A stretch of 64,000 nucleotides of DNA from Paenibacillus urinalis (GCF_028747985.1 NZ_CP118108.1:2981501-3045500), one strand, 5' to 3'; positions 35,143-45,386 are shown, counted from the stretch's first letter. A program made the numbers and translations. Notes: a model not told the origin generated them from the letters alone.

Positions 35143-36348
35143 TTACAGTATACCGGGTTGCTGCTGCTTCGTCCAGGTACTCATGGCAGGAATTTTTGAA
35201 TGATCGGCACGCTTGCCATATTTCCTCGCGATCTCCGTGATTTCCGATAACAGACCCTCATTGAGCGTAATCGGAACCAGTCCCTTGGATAGAAAAAGAG
35301 CGTTCTCGACATGGAGATCATTCTCAGCCGCCTCTTGTCTTGGATTCGGAACATAAGCAATTCTACTTCCGGTCAACCGACTCACCATCTGGGCCAGATC
35401 AATAACTCGATGTGTCTCCGTCATTTGGTTCATGATGAGTACTCGATCACCTGTTGCAGGAGGATGTTCTACAGCAAGCTGTATACATCGCACAGTATCT
35501 TGAATATGAATGAATGCCCTTGTTTGTCCTCCGGTCCCATGCACGGTAATCGGATGTCCGATCGCAGCCTGCATAAGGAACCGATTGAGGACCGTACCAT
35601 AATCTCCGTCATAATCGAATCGATTGATCAGTCTTTCGTCTAATTGAGTCTCTTGAGTATGCGTTCCCCATACAATTCCCTGGTGAAGGTCGGTAATGCG
35701 AAGCCTGTCATTCTTACTGTAAAATGCAAACAACAGCTGATCTTGAGATTTGGTCATATGGTAGATGGAACCCGGATTCGTAGGATACAGAATTTGCTGC
35801 TGCACTCGATCGCCAGCTTCAGTAACCACCTCAATATCGAGATATCCCTCAGGAATCGCAATCCCTGCCGTACCATATCCGTAGACACCCATCGTTCCTA
35901 AATGAATCAAGTGAATATCTAAGCCGCTCTCCACAATTGCACTGAGTATGTTATGCGTAGCGTTAATATTGTTATTCACCGTATAGCGCTTCAAACGAGA
36001 GGATTTCATAGAATACGGCGCAGATCGCTGCTCAGCAAAATGGATCATTACATCTGGTTTTTCCTCCATAATCACATTTAGCAGATCATCGTAATCCTCA
36101 GCAACATTTAGAAGGTAATGCTGAATGCGCTTGCCTGATACTTCCTTCCAGGCTTTAAGACGATCTTCCATGGACTGAATTGGTGTGAGAGAATTGGTCT
36201 GGCACTCTTCATCAATTCTTCTTCTGGATAGGTTATCAATAATAATCACTTCATGTCCTAAGCTGGACAAGTGAAGGCTGGTCGGCCAACCACAGAAGCC
36301 ATCGCCGCCAAATACGATAATTTTTTTATGTACATCCATGTTTGTCAT
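35143..36348 (-). CDS. sqdB: UDP-sulfoquinovose synthase-like enzyme (SqdB/SQD1 type)
   Basis: A 401-aa extended SDR. The nucleotide-binding motif is GGDGFCGWP (residues 14-22). FAEQRSAPYSMK, LGTMGVYG, the pair Y196-x3-K200 in GSIYHMTKSQ, HQGIVWG, RLINRFDYDGDYGTVLNRFLMQAAIGHPITVHGTGG and TRAFIHIQDTVRCI follow the pattern of cyanobacterial SqdB closely. SqdB turns UDP-glucose and sulfite into UDP-sulfoquinovose, the head-group donor of sulfolipid. It lies 14 bp after a patatin gene and downstream of a SqdX-like glycosyltransferase, which supports the role. The alternative is an SqdB-like epimerase with another UDP-sugar product. Confidence 0.82.
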   Translation of the reverse strand: MTNMDVHKKIIVFGGDGFCGWPTSLHLSSLGHEVIIIDNLSRRRIDEECQTNSLTPIQSMEDRLKAWKEVSGKRIQHYLLNVAEDYDDLLNVIMEEKPDVMIHFAEQRSAPYSMKSSRLKRYTVNNNINATHNILSAIVESGLDIHLIHLGTMGVYGYGTAGIAIPEGYLDIEVVTEAGDRVQQQILYPTNPGSIYHMTKSQDQLLFAFYSKNDRLRITDLHQGIVWGTHTQETQLDERLINRFDYDGDYGTVLNRFLMQAAIGHPITVHGTGGQTRAFIHIQDTVRCIQLAVEHPPATGDRVLIMNQMTETHRVIDLAQMVSRLTGSRIAYVPNPRQEAAENDLHVENALFLSKGLVPITLNEGLLSEITEIARKYGKRADHSKIPAMSTWTKQQQPGIL

Positions 36349-36362
36349 CTTTAACCCATCCT

Positions 36363-37253
36363 TTACGCATTCAATCTGTTCTTATTTTGTGAATTAAACA
36401 AAAATCGGAAAAGCGCATCCTTCTGCTGCTCTGTTTCACGGTAGCCCTGCCAATATAGCTGCATAAGCACACGCTTATTACGTTCCGTTCTCCCTGCAAT
36501 TAAAGGCTGTTCAGGCTGAATGATAAATACCTCGTCATCCCTTTCCATTCGGATCAAGCGCTTCGTGGTTTGATTATAATAGTGATGCCTTTCCTTCAGC
36601 TGATGCTGGAGATGCGGGAATTGCCTGAATAGTCCATAATACATCCAGCCGTATGGCTCGGGCTTTTTGATATACCCTTTATTACGGGTTAGAACGACAA
36701 GATGACGTTTGTAACCTCGTTCAATGGAAGGCTGAATCGGGATTGGATCTGCTACGCCGCCGTCAAGAAGACGTCTGCCCTGGAATAATACACTTGGAGA
36801 GAGCACAGGTAGACTGCTTGAAGCACGAACCAGGGTGAACAGATTTTCCACAGTATCATAATGATCATGATATAATGCAGAACCGGATGCCATATCTGTC
36901 GTGGTGATCAGAAACAATGCATTGGACTCAGAAAAGCGATTAAAATCAAAAGGTGCCAGCTGTGTCGGCAGAATACTGAACATCAGATCCATATGAAACA
37001 GCTCCTGATGGGTCAGCATACGCTTCAGCGATACAAGACTTCGACCATCGAGCAGTTGGTTAAAGGCCTCGTAAATCTTCCCTTTCTGTTTCGAAATATA
37101 ATAGCTTCCAATCAGTGCGCTGGAGGAAGAAGATACAACAATCGGAAAGTGGATGCCCCAATCGCTTAAGCAATCCAACACGCCTGCTGTGTATAACCCC
37201 CTCATTCCCCCGCCTTCCAGAATAAGTCCGACATCATTCACCACTGAATTCAA
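36363..37253 (-). CDS. Patatin-like phospholipase with altered nucleophile elbow
   Basis: A 296-aa patatin-family protein. The oxyanion motif EGGGMRGLYTAG (13-24) and the catalytic DGG in RRLLDGGVADPIPI are intact. The usual G-V-S-A-G nucleophile elbow is replaced by five serines (41-45, in PIVVSSSSSALIGSYY), so the serine remains but both flanking glycines are gone. It may still hydrolyse acyl esters, or have lost activity. The start is TTG at 37253, ten bases after AAGGAG. It lies between the SqdX-like and SqdB-like genes with gaps of 14-16 bp, so it probably acts on membrane lipids in the same pathway. Confidence 0.8.
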   Translation of the reverse strand: MNSVVNDVGLILEGGGMRGLYTAGVLDCLSDWGIHFPIVVSSSSSALIGSYYISKQKGKIYEAFNQLLDGRSLVSLKRMLTHQELFHMDLMFSILPTQLAPFDFNRFSESNALFLITTTDMASGSALYHDHYDTVENLFTLVRASSSLPVLSPSVLFQGRRLLDGGVADPIPIQPSIERGYKRHLVVLTRNKGYIKKPEPYGWMYYGLFRQFPHLQHQLKERHHYYNQTTKRLIRMERDDEVFIIQPEQPLIAGRTERNKRVLMQLYWQGYRETEQQKDALFRFLFNSQNKNRLNA

Positions 37254-37269
37254 GCCGACATCTCTCCTT

Positions 37270-38418
37270 CTAATTGGAATTCAAGATTTCTTCGTTATGC
37301 TTGAGCTTCCTTTCTAAGATCGTCTGTTTGTAATAGCCAAGCACCTGCTCTGCTGCCTCTGACCAACCTTTGCCTATACTTTCTTGATATGCAGCCTCAG
37401 CCATCCTATGTCTTACAGCTTCATCTTCAAACCGACAAACAGCGGAGATAAAATCGCTGTGATCATCAGCATCATACAATAATCCCGAATGCCCGTGTCT
37501 GATCTGTTCGCTTGTCGGACCGCTTCTTGCGGCAACGACGGGAAGACCGGAGGCCATGGCTTCAAGGAGGACAAGACCCAGCGTTTCTGTGGTTGATGGA
37601 AAAATAAAAACATCGGAGGAAGCAAAGGCCTGTGCCAGCTCTTGACCATATAGGAAGCCCGTAAAGAGTGTAGGAGTACCCTTAAAATGAGCCTCCAGCG
37701 CCTGTCGATGCGGTCCATCTCCGATAATGGCCAGAACAAATTGATCAGAAGCATCAAACAGATCTCGAAGCTTCTCTATTTCTTTCTCTACTGCCAATCT
37801 GCCTACATAGAGCAATACCTTCTTACCCTCTTGTCCTTGAGACAGCCGCTCACGCATGACTAAACTGTATTGCTTCGGGCTGAACAATTCGGTATCAACA
37901 CCTCGTTTCCAGAGCATGACATTCCGAAACTGCCTAGAGGTTAATTCTTCCTTCACAGTAAGAGAAGTACACAGATTGACAGCTGCCCGGTTGTGAAGTG
38001 ATCGAATATAGGACCACATCAAACCTTTTAAATAAGAAAGCTTATAATAATCAAGATACTGTGACAGGTTGGTATGATACGATGCCAGCAACGGGTACCC
38101 ATACTTTCGCGAATAGTAGATTCCTGCAGCTCCAAGCAAAGCCGGATTGACGACATGTACGACATCAGGGTCATACTCTTTCAGCAGCTTTCCAACTCTG
38201 GGACTTGGCATTGCAAATTTCTTCGTTCGATATAACGGAAGTGGACGTGCTGGAATTCCATATACCCTGGCCTCACCATAGCTTGTGATTCCCAAATCCG
38301 GCGCGATAATGATCACCTCGTGACCCTCGGCTAAAAAATGGCGAATTGAAGCTGTTAAACGGGTAACGATTCCGTCAGTTGAGGGAAGGAATGTTTCTGT
38401 AATGATCGCAATTTTCAT
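37270..38418 (-). CDS. sqdX: GT4 glycosyltransferase, SqdX-like sulfolipid synthase
   Basis: A 382-aa GT-B fold glycosyltransferase. It follows cyanobacterial SqdX along much of its length: ITETFLPSTDGIVTRL at the N-terminus, VYGIPARPLPLYRTKKFAMPSP (about residue 52), VVNPALLGAAGIYY, ASYHTNLSQYLDYY, and LWKRGVDTELFSP. The C-terminal donor site is STTETLGLVLLEAMASGLPVV (about 275). SqdX transfers sulfoquinovose from UDP to diacylglycerol. Related diacylglycerol mannosyl- or glucosyltransferases are the main alternative, but the SqdB-like gene in the same operon favours sulfolipid. The start is ATG at 38418 after GGAGG. Confidence 0.82.
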   Translation of the reverse strand: MKIAIITETFLPSTDGIVTRLTASIRHFLAEGHEVIIIAPDLGITSYGEARVYGIPARPLPLYRTKKFAMPSPRVGKLLKEYDPDVVHVVNPALLGAAGIYYSRKYGYPLLASYHTNLSQYLDYYKLSYLKGLMWSYIRSLHNRAAVNLCTSLTVKEELTSRQFRNVMLWKRGVDTELFSPKQYSLVMRERLSQGQEGKKVLLYVGRLAVEKEIEKLRDLFDASDQFVLAIIGDGPHRQALEAHFKGTPTLFTGFLYGQELAQAFASSDVFIFPSTTETLGLVLLEAMASGLPVVAARSGPTSEQIRHGHSGLLYDADDHSDFISAVCRFEDEAVRHRMAEAAYQESIGKGWSEAAEQVLGYYKQTILERKLKHNEEILNSN

Positions 38419-38589
38419 AGTACACTTCCTCCATAGTTAATCCAATTCTAATGATACTTAATTTCTATTAAGGCTGAGTTAATTTCACAATACTGAAGAA
38501 AGAAATAAATGAACGGAATCATAGAGTAACCTATTTACTATGTATATTATCAAATCACCCACACATATGGTAAGAATTCGCAGATATAA

Positions 38590-38620
38590 AATACAAAAAG
38601 AGCCGCGTCATGCGCAGCTC
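38590..38620 (-). terminator. Terminator of the TerC gene
   Basis: On the minus strand GAGCTGCGC-ATGA-CGCGGCTC followed by TTTTTG, about 64 bp past the stop of the TerC gene. Confidence 0.65.
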
Positions 38621-38683
38621 CTGAAATTCCATACTCAAATTGTCAACGACAAGTTATATTTCGCTGCTCACAGCAGCTTGATC

Positions 38684-39460
38684 TTATACAATATCTTCTG
38701 CTGTCTGCTTCTTGTTTGATGGAGCAAACCAGCCCCACAGCGCAATGGCAACCAGCACACCATAGAATACAAGCGTCCAGCCTGTGCTGTGTGGAAAGTG
38801 ATGATCCAGCACTCCAATGTCCTCGTGAGCGAGGGTAATTACTGCCAGCTTCACACCAACCCATGCAACGATCGCATAGGCTGTTGTTTCCAGTGCCGGG
38901 CGGTCAACAAGCAGCTTAACAAACCATGTGGCAGCAAACTTAATGAGTACCAGTCCAGCAATTCCACCGAGCACTACAACGATAAACTGACCTCCGTCCA
39001 TCCCTCCGAAATTGCCAAGCGGTGAATCCGGAAGTCCAAGTGCAAGGGCGACTGCAGCCAGTATAGAGTCGATCGCAAAGGCGATATCGGCAAGCGCGAT
39101 TTTACCAACTGTGACCCAGTAGCTTTTTCCCGCCGCTTTTTCCTTGACGTCCTCACGAATTTTCTCGTTTTTCTTCCCGAATTTTGCTTTAATGACATGC
39201 TTTAATCCGAGGTATAGAAGATACGCTGCACCAATGGCTTGTATTTGCCAAACGTTTGCTATAAACGAGATGGCGAATAAAGCACCAAAACGAAACACAA
39301 AGGCCATAATAATTCCATAATTGATCGCTTTCTTCTTCTGTTCTTCCGGCAAGTGCTTCGCAATTACCGCCAGAACAAGGGCATTATCCGCGGATAATAA
39401 TCCTTCCAATCCAATAAGAATCAGCAGTGCCCATGCATACTCCAGCCAAATAGACTCCAA
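38684..39460 (-). CDS. TerC family membrane protein
   Basis: A 258-aa protein with about seven membrane helices. TerC signatures: the two acidic metal-site motifs LEGLLSADNALVLA (residues 19-32) and ALADIAFAIDSILAAVA (about 121-137), with the basic loop KAKFGKKNEKIREDVKEKA between. Bacillus homologues (MeeF/MeeY type) move manganese out of the cell and help metallate secreted enzymes. The start is TTG at 39460, after AGGAGAGAGGG. I looked for a yybP-ykoY manganese riboswitch upstream and did not find one. Confidence 0.85.
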   Translation of the reverse strand: MESIWLEYAWALLILIGLEGLLSADNALVLAVIAKHLPEEQKKKAINYGIIMAFVFRFGALFAISFIANVWQIQAIGAAYLLYLGLKHVIKAKFGKKNEKIREDVKEKAAGKSYWVTVGKIALADIAFAIDSILAAVALALGLPDSPLGNFGGMDGGQFIVVVLGGIAGLVLIKFAATWFVKLLVDRPALETTAYAIVAWVGVKLAVITLAHEDIGVLDHHFPHSTGWTLVFYGVLVAIALWGWFAPSNKKQTAEDIV

Positions 39461-39739
39461 TCGTGTTACCCTCTCTCCTGTTAGAATGTCCTTGCAACAG
39501 TCTCTGTTTCACAGCTCATGACCTTCACCATGATCGGAAATGAAAGCTTACATAGTTTTACCTTATTTCCTTTTTTTAATTACGACATCAGGCTCAATCT
39601 CGTTTCGTTAGCAGAAGAAATTTTACAAACTTCGTTATATTGAGACTGCCTAGCTTGATATATACGAATGAAATTTGCCGTGCAATGACACCCTATAGAA
39701 GTAGTATACATCTCATTTTACCTAAGGAGGATTACTGTT

Positions 39740-39844
39740 ATGGCCGACCAGAAAAGAAGGAAAGAAGCTGCCTGGAAGTCACGTAAGCAAGATCAGCATC
39801 CGCATGGTAAAGTAAAATCGCTAAAGGAATTATCAAGCGAGTAA
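39740..39844 (+). CDS. Small basic protein, 34 aa
   Basis: ATG at 39740 follows an excellent TAAGGAGG (39724-39731); the ORF ends in TAA at 39844, and a terminator starts 29 bp later. The product is highly charged and lysine-rich (MADQKRRKEAAWKSRKQD at the N-terminus), without hydrophobic segment, and should be an extended helix. It could bind nucleic acid or acidic proteins, but no family was recognised. The tight package of ribosome binding site, ORF and terminator argues that it is a real gene. Confidence 0.65.
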   Translation: MADQKRRKEAAWKSRKQDQHPHGKVKSLKELSSE

Positions 39845-39873
39845 GAGATGGATTTACTGCGAGGATTAAAGAT

Positions 39874-39907
39874 GACTGCTGGCATATATAGCCCGCAGTC
39901 TTTTTTT
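39874..39907 (+). terminator. Terminator of the 34-aa gene
   Basis: GACTGC and GCAGTC around a 15-nt loop, then seven T on the plus strand. Confidence 0.75.
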
Positions 39908-39931
39908 AGCTGCAGGCGCTACCGTATCAGC

Positions 39932-41059
39932 TTATTTAACCGCTCCTGAAGCAAGGATCCGAAGATTCACATCTACATCAAATTGAGCTCGAGATAGCTC
40001 CTCACCCCAGTCATTTTGTACTTCTTTAAAGAATGGATATTGATATGCTCTCGAATAGATTCCAAACCCTACCGGATCGACTTTGAGCTGCTGAAATTTC
40101 TTAATGAGCTGTTCCATGCTGTTCTCCATTTCCTCGCTTAATTCATAAGCCATATCTTCGGAGTTCTCAAGAAGCTCATACTCAAGAAACTTCTCCGTCA
40201 CACTAACCACGGCATCCACTTTAATCTTGTACTGAAATTTACCGTCTTCATGATCAGATTTAATCTTCACTGAAACATCACCTACACTAAAGCTAACCTT
40301 TTCTGTGTTAAAGGGGAGTTCTTCCTCTGTTCCATCAACGGAAAATGTAAGACTTATACCTGGTTCAGCTTCTTTCTTCAAAATTTGCAGCATTGAGGTT
40401 TCCTGATAAGTTAAGGAGCCGCGATATTGCCCTTCTTGAGACAGCAGAGCCGAGCCCTTGAGCAATATTTTGCCATTCTCAATCATGATCTCAGATATCG
40501 TTGGCGTGATTCCCCGATCGTTTAATTGTCTATGCAATTCCTGGGCTGTAGTCTTTACTGTCGTCGATCTTTCACTGCCCGAGTCGATCAATGCTCTCAA
40601 GAATATTGAGGTTGGCGGCTGATCCTTTGCTTGAAAATGAATAATATCTGCAACCGGTCCATCAAATGCTATGACGCGATCTGTGATCGTATTACGCGGG
40701 TCGCGGAACGTTACATCCAGAACATTAGTCCAATTCTTATATTGCAGCTGCTCTTTACCCACCACAATCACCTGATAGTTTCTCCCTGATACCGAACCTG
40801 GAAACTGGGCATCCTGCTGATTCCTTGACTGTCTTAGACCTTCTGCAATTCCTTCTCCCTCCCGGCTCTTCTTCTGGATTTCCTTGCTGAAGACTGGAGC
40901 GGAAATATAATAATGCAGCTTCTCATCTACTACATCGAGACCCAAGGATAATGGAACCGTCGCTTCATCAATATTTGTCTTGTCATTACTGCATCCAATC
41001 AGCGAGAATATGAACAAGCAGCACATTGCAGCAACGAACAGCTTATACTTCATTTTCAA
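39932..41059 (-). CDS. Spore germination protein, Ger(x)C lipoprotein
   Basis: A 375-aa lipoprotein, subunit C of a germinant receptor in the spore inner membrane. The signal peptide ends in lipobox SLIGC (about residues 19-23). The mature part has the GerC domains, with the C-terminal helix-strand pattern around VKIKSDHEDGKFQYKIKV and the ELSEEMENSMEQLIKKFQQLKVDPVGFG motif. It starts with ATG at 41059, overlapping the B-subunit stop by four bases. It is the last gene of the A-B-C operon, normally expressed in the forespore under sigma-G. Confidence 0.9.
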   Translation of the reverse strand: MKMKYKLFVAAMCCLFIFSLIGCSNDKTNIDEATVPLSLGLDVVDEKLHYYISAPVFSKEIQKKSREGEGIAEGLRQSRNQQDAQFPGSVSGRNYQVIVVGKEQLQYKNWTNVLDVTFRDPRNTITDRVIAFDGPVADIIHFQAKDQPPTSIFLRALIDSGSERSTTVKTTAQELHRQLNDRGITPTISEIMIENGKILLKGSALLSQEGQYRGSLTYQETSMLQILKKEAEPGISLTFSVDGTEEELPFNTEKVSFSVGDVSVKIKSDHEDGKFQYKIKVDAVVSVTEKFLEYELLENSEDMAYELSEEMENSMEQLIKKFQQLKVDPVGFGIYSRAYQYPFFKEVQNDWGEELSRAQFDVDVNLRILASGAVK

Positions 41060-42150
41060 TTCAGCTTCCCCCTCCTAAACTTCTCACGGATGAACAAATA
41101 TAGAAGGAGACAACAAGGCATCGCAAATTCGATAGTGAAACCTATATAGTTCAGAGAGTCATTTATAATAGCAGCATCAAAAAAGCTTGGTCTGTATAAG
41201 AAAAAACCGATTAACATCAGCATCGACCACACTGCCAAATGAGTCCGGTCGCTCCCTTTTCCGAGCAGCCACGCCGAATTTGACGATACTATATACATGG
41301 ACGGGATCCAAATACAAGAAAAAACAAATAAATAAACAGCAATAAAAGGCACCTCGACCCGTTCGATAAACTCAAATTCAACCGACTTCATGATGCTGAT
41401 CACCGGATCATTAAATTTGCCAATTTCATCAGGACTAAAATATACGTAACAAATAATTGTGATCCCGAGATACACGAGACAACTAAGTGTGTTGGATAGG
41501 ATGACAGCTGGCAGAGCTTTATCTTTGTTTACCAGATGAGGATATAGAAAAAAGATGAGTCCAATGCCAAGCATTGGATATATCATGGTTTTTACACTTG
41601 AGAGGACAGGAATCCAGCCTTCCTTCAATATAGGGAGTAAGTAAAGCCAGTGTGCGTGCCGAAGTGTTGATAAATAAACAAACGGAATCCATATGGAGAT
41701 CATCGCTACAATTTCACTGTAACGTCCAATGGCTTGAAATCCATGCTGTGCGATTTGAAAGGTAGGAATGAGCATTAGGAGGACTAACACATAGATATAG
41801 GTGCTTGGTAATAACCACAGCTTGATTACTAGAGAAGCAATCATATATCCATCGTAAGCAAGCAGCAAATAGTAGGCGATAAACACAATGGCAGCAATTC
41901 TTGCCCCCCATACTCCCATGTACCTTTGCATAAGTTCAAGAATAGAGCTATTCGGACTATATTTCATAACTTTAACAATAGCAACAGCCGCAGCAGATGC
42001 CAGCCCCCAGCCAAAAAAAATCGCAATCCATCCATCTGAGCCTGCCAGTCTCGCCAGCTCCCGAGGTATGGATAGAAATGCAACACTAATTTGAAACGTT
42101 GATATAATCAGTATAAATTGAAGCATGGATACCTGCCGAATCCCTCTCAT
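41056..42150 (-). CDS. Spore germination permease, GerB type
   Basis: A 364-aa membrane protein with about ten helices of the endospore germination permease family (APC-like fold), subunit B that binds the germinant. It begins with the family-like sequence QVSMLQFILIISTFQISVAFLSIP and has the helix-8 stretch VPFIAVYLFVFSCIW. The start is ATG at 42150 (TTG at 42153 is possible), with AAGGAG inside the end of the A gene. It directly follows the A-subunit stop and overlaps the C-subunit start. The germinant (amino acid or nucleoside) cannot be told. Confidence 0.9.
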   Translation of the reverse strand: MRGIRQVSMLQFILIISTFQISVAFLSIPRELARLAGSDGWIAIFFGWGLASAAAVAIVKVMKYSPNSSILELMQRYMGVWGARIAAIVFIAYYLLLAYDGYMIASLVIKLWLLPSTYIYVLVLLMLIPTFQIAQHGFQAIGRYSEIVAMISIWIPFVYLSTLRHAHWLYLLPILKEGWIPVLSSVKTMIYPMLGIGLIFFLYPHLVNKDKALPAVILSNTLSCLVYLGITIICYVYFSPDEIGKFNDPVISIMKSVEFEFIERVEVPFIAVYLFVFSCIWIPSMYIVSSNSAWLLGKGSDRTHLAVWSMLMLIGFFLYRPSFFDAAIINDSLNYIGFTIEFAMPCCLLLYLFIREKFRRGKLN

Positions 42151-42153
42151 CAA

Positions 42154-43710
42154 TCACTCTTTCTCCTTCCAGCCTCGATTCCTTCCCTGCCTTCTTGACT
42201 GAGCAGCCCTTGTACTTGTAGGACGATTGTTCATCAGCCACAGCGGTACCCTGATCAATGTATCCTTCCAGTCTGTCAATCTAAATGGAGCCATCGGTGT
42301 ACTGTAGGAGTTGCCTAGTGAGTTTAAGGTGATCAATCGCCCAATAAACGTCATCATACCGACCACGAGTCCAACAAATCCGAACCATGACGCAAGTATC
42401 ATCATCATAAACCGCATAAGTCGAACGGCGGCCATCATATCCTGATTTGGAATAATAAAGGAAGCAATCGCTGTAAACGCGACAACAATGACCATAACGT
42501 TACTGATCAGCCCCGCTTGTACGACCGCTTGTCCGATAACGATACCGCCAACAATACCAACCGTTTGACCAATGGGTGCCGGCAGCCGAACTCCCGCTTC
42601 TCTAAGCATTTCAAGAGTAAGCTCCATAATGATGGCCTCTACGAAAGGAGGAAATGGAACCTGACCTCTGGACTCTCCTAGTGTCAGCAGCAGCTTCATC
42701 GGTATAATTTCAAAGTGAAAGGAAATGACCGCAATATAAAAACCAGGTAATAGAACAGCGACAAAAAAAGCGAAAATACGCAACATACGCAGAAAAGATG
42801 ATATCGACCAGCGCGAGCTGTAGTCATCTACCGTTTGGAAGAAGGACATAAAGGTAATAGGCGCAATCAGCACACTTGGTGAACCATCTACGACAACAGC
42901 GCACCGCCCCTGCAATATTTGTGAAGCAGCGGTATCCGGTCTTTCGGTGGTAATGACTTGTGGAAGCAGAGCAAGGGGCTGATCCTCGATGAATTCCACG
43001 AGCTCTCCAGTATTTATGATGGCATCTACATCAATCGATTGAATACGTTCTTCAAGCGCCTTTACAAAATCGGGTTGTACGACATCATCCAAATAAACCA
43101 GAGATACCGTCGTCTGTCCTCTTCGGCCTACAACATACTGTCTAATCTTGAGCTCTTTATCAGGAATAATGCGCCGAATCATGGCAATGTTCTGTGAACC
43201 GATCTCAATAAAGCCTTGATGGGCTCCTTTTAATGAAGGCTCCTGCTGCGGATCTTCGATGGCTCTCTGCGGTAATCCTTTTGTGTCCAATACATAAGCA
43301 GAGCCTCTGCCCTGGATGAATAATAGACTATAACCCTGCATTATATTCAATTTGAGCTTTTCCCACTCGGATTCAGGCTTCATGTAACCGACATGAGTTA
43401 TAAAATCTCCAGATGGATTACCCGACTCAAGCTGAAGCGGAGCAAGCACATCATGGTTCAGGCATGTCTTATCCGTTAATTCATCCAGATATACAATTAC
43501 AGCTTCTTCTCCGGTCTGCTTAATATGTAATCGGCGCAGAATCAAGTCTGGAGTATCCGTGAATATCGTATTAATGGTAATTATGGAGTCATCTAAGCTG
43601 GTAGTGAGCTGCTCTCCTTGCCCATTATTCTCATACAATGGATTCACGTCATCCTGTCTCCTTCGCCCGTAGTTTTCCTTATTATGACGATTATGGAGTG
43701 TACTATGCAT
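42154..43710 (-). CDS. Spore germination protein, GerA type
   Basis: A 518-aa subunit A of a germinant receptor. The soluble N-terminal half (residues 1-285) has VIVYLDELTDKTCLNHDVLAPL and the GRCAVVVDGSPSVLIAPITF motif of the family; the C-terminal half has about five membrane helices (including LPAPIGQTVGIVGGIVIGQAVVQ) and the PNQDMMAAVRLMRF loop. In the receptor it forms the oligomeric ion channel. It is the first gene of a complete A-B-C operon and starts with ATG at 43710. The basic C-terminal tail (RAAQSRRQGRNRGWKEKE) is longer than usual. Confidence 0.92.
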   Translation of the reverse strand: MHSTLHNRHNKENYGRRRQDDVNPLYENNGQGEQLTTSLDDSIITINTIFTDTPDLILRRLHIKQTGEEAVIVYLDELTDKTCLNHDVLAPLQLESGNPSGDFITHVGYMKPESEWEKLKLNIMQGYSLLFIQGRGSAYVLDTKGLPQRAIEDPQQEPSLKGAHQGFIEIGSQNIAMIRRIIPDKELKIRQYVVGRRGQTTVSLVYLDDVVQPDFVKALEERIQSIDVDAIINTGELVEFIEDQPLALLPQVITTERPDTAASQILQGRCAVVVDGSPSVLIAPITFMSFFQTVDDYSSRWSISSFLRMLRIFAFFVAVLLPGFYIAVISFHFEIIPMKLLLTLGESRGQVPFPPFVEAIIMELTLEMLREAGVRLPAPIGQTVGIVGGIVIGQAVVQAGLISNVMVIVVAFTAIASFIIPNQDMMAAVRLMRFMMMILASWFGFVGLVVGMMTFIGRLITLNSLGNSYSTPMAPFRLTDWKDTLIRVPLWLMNNRPTSTRAAQSRRQGRNRGWKEKE

Positions 43711-43784
43711 GACGATCTTTCATAAAGGTTCTTCAGCTGATAAAATGAAGCAGACCTCTAAGAACTGGTTAATCATACATATAA

Positions 43785-44753
<969 letters not shown>

Positions 44754-44761
44754 ATTGAATG

Positions 44762-44784
44762 TCCCTCCCCATGGAGGGATTTTT
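44762..44784 (+). terminator. Terminator of ldh
   Basis: TCCCTCC-CCAT-GGAGGGA then TTTTT on the plus strand. Confidence 0.85.
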
Positions 44785-44808
44785 CATGTTCATATATTGA
44801 ATTTATGG

Positions 44809-45372
44809 CTAACTTATAGGCGATCTTTTGTATATCATAGAAATTTGATTCGCCATATGCTCTGAGCTAAAGTGAATTCCGTCACGAATCCACCACATAA
44901 TAACCCCTATAATTGAAGCTGTCAGGATCTCAATCGATACTAACTGTTCGGGTAATCCTCTCGTTGTCAGTGCTTTATCTCTTCTCGTTTCAATCAAATT
45001 CTTGAAGAGAGTAAACAGCCTCGATTCATAACTTTTGTGCTCAAACAATACAGCAAAGAGCTTCCTGTTATCGTATATATAATCCAAGAATCGCGTAAGA
45101 TCCACTTCGTTATCCAGTATTTCTGATTGGACAAGCGGCTCTATCTTCATCGACAGCTCGTCAAAGATTTCATTCGTCACCTTGGTGATCAGATCATGTA
45201 TATCCTCATAATGCAAATAAAATGTGGCTCTATTTAATTCTGCGCGTTCGGCTACCTTCTGTACCGTGACCTGTGTAATGGATGGTTCCTCGATCAGAAG
45301 CGAAAGCGCAGCTTGTTTAAACATATTTTTAGAGCGAATCGCTCGTGGATCTTCCTTTTTCCTCATAGACAA
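44809..45372 (-). CDS. TetR/AcrR family transcriptional regulator
   Basis: A 187-aa repressor with the helix-turn-helix TVQKVAERAELNRATFYLHYED (about residues 32-53) and a YvdT/TetR_C-type helical ligand domain. The start is TTG at 45372, six bases after AAAGGAG. It is divergent from a DHA2-type efflux gene. Two similar imperfect palindromes at 45387-45439 lie between them, so it probably represses the pump and itself until a toxic ligand is bound. Confidence 0.85.
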   Translation of the reverse strand: MSMRKKEDPRAIRSKNMFKQAALSLLIEEPSITQVTVQKVAERAELNRATFYLHYEDIHDLITKVTNEIFDELSMKIEPLVQSEILDNEVDLTRFLDYIYDNRKLFAVLFEHKSYESRLFTLFKNLIETRRDKALTTRGLPEQLVSIEILTASIIGVIMWWIRDGIHFSSEHMANQISMIYKRSPIS

Positions 45373-45386
45373 TTCTTTCTCCTTTG

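Noticed and set aside
39461..39720. Possible manganese (yybP-ykoY) riboswitch before the TerC gene
   Set aside because: I looked for the conserved internal loops of the class and did not find them; the sequence has only short hairpins.
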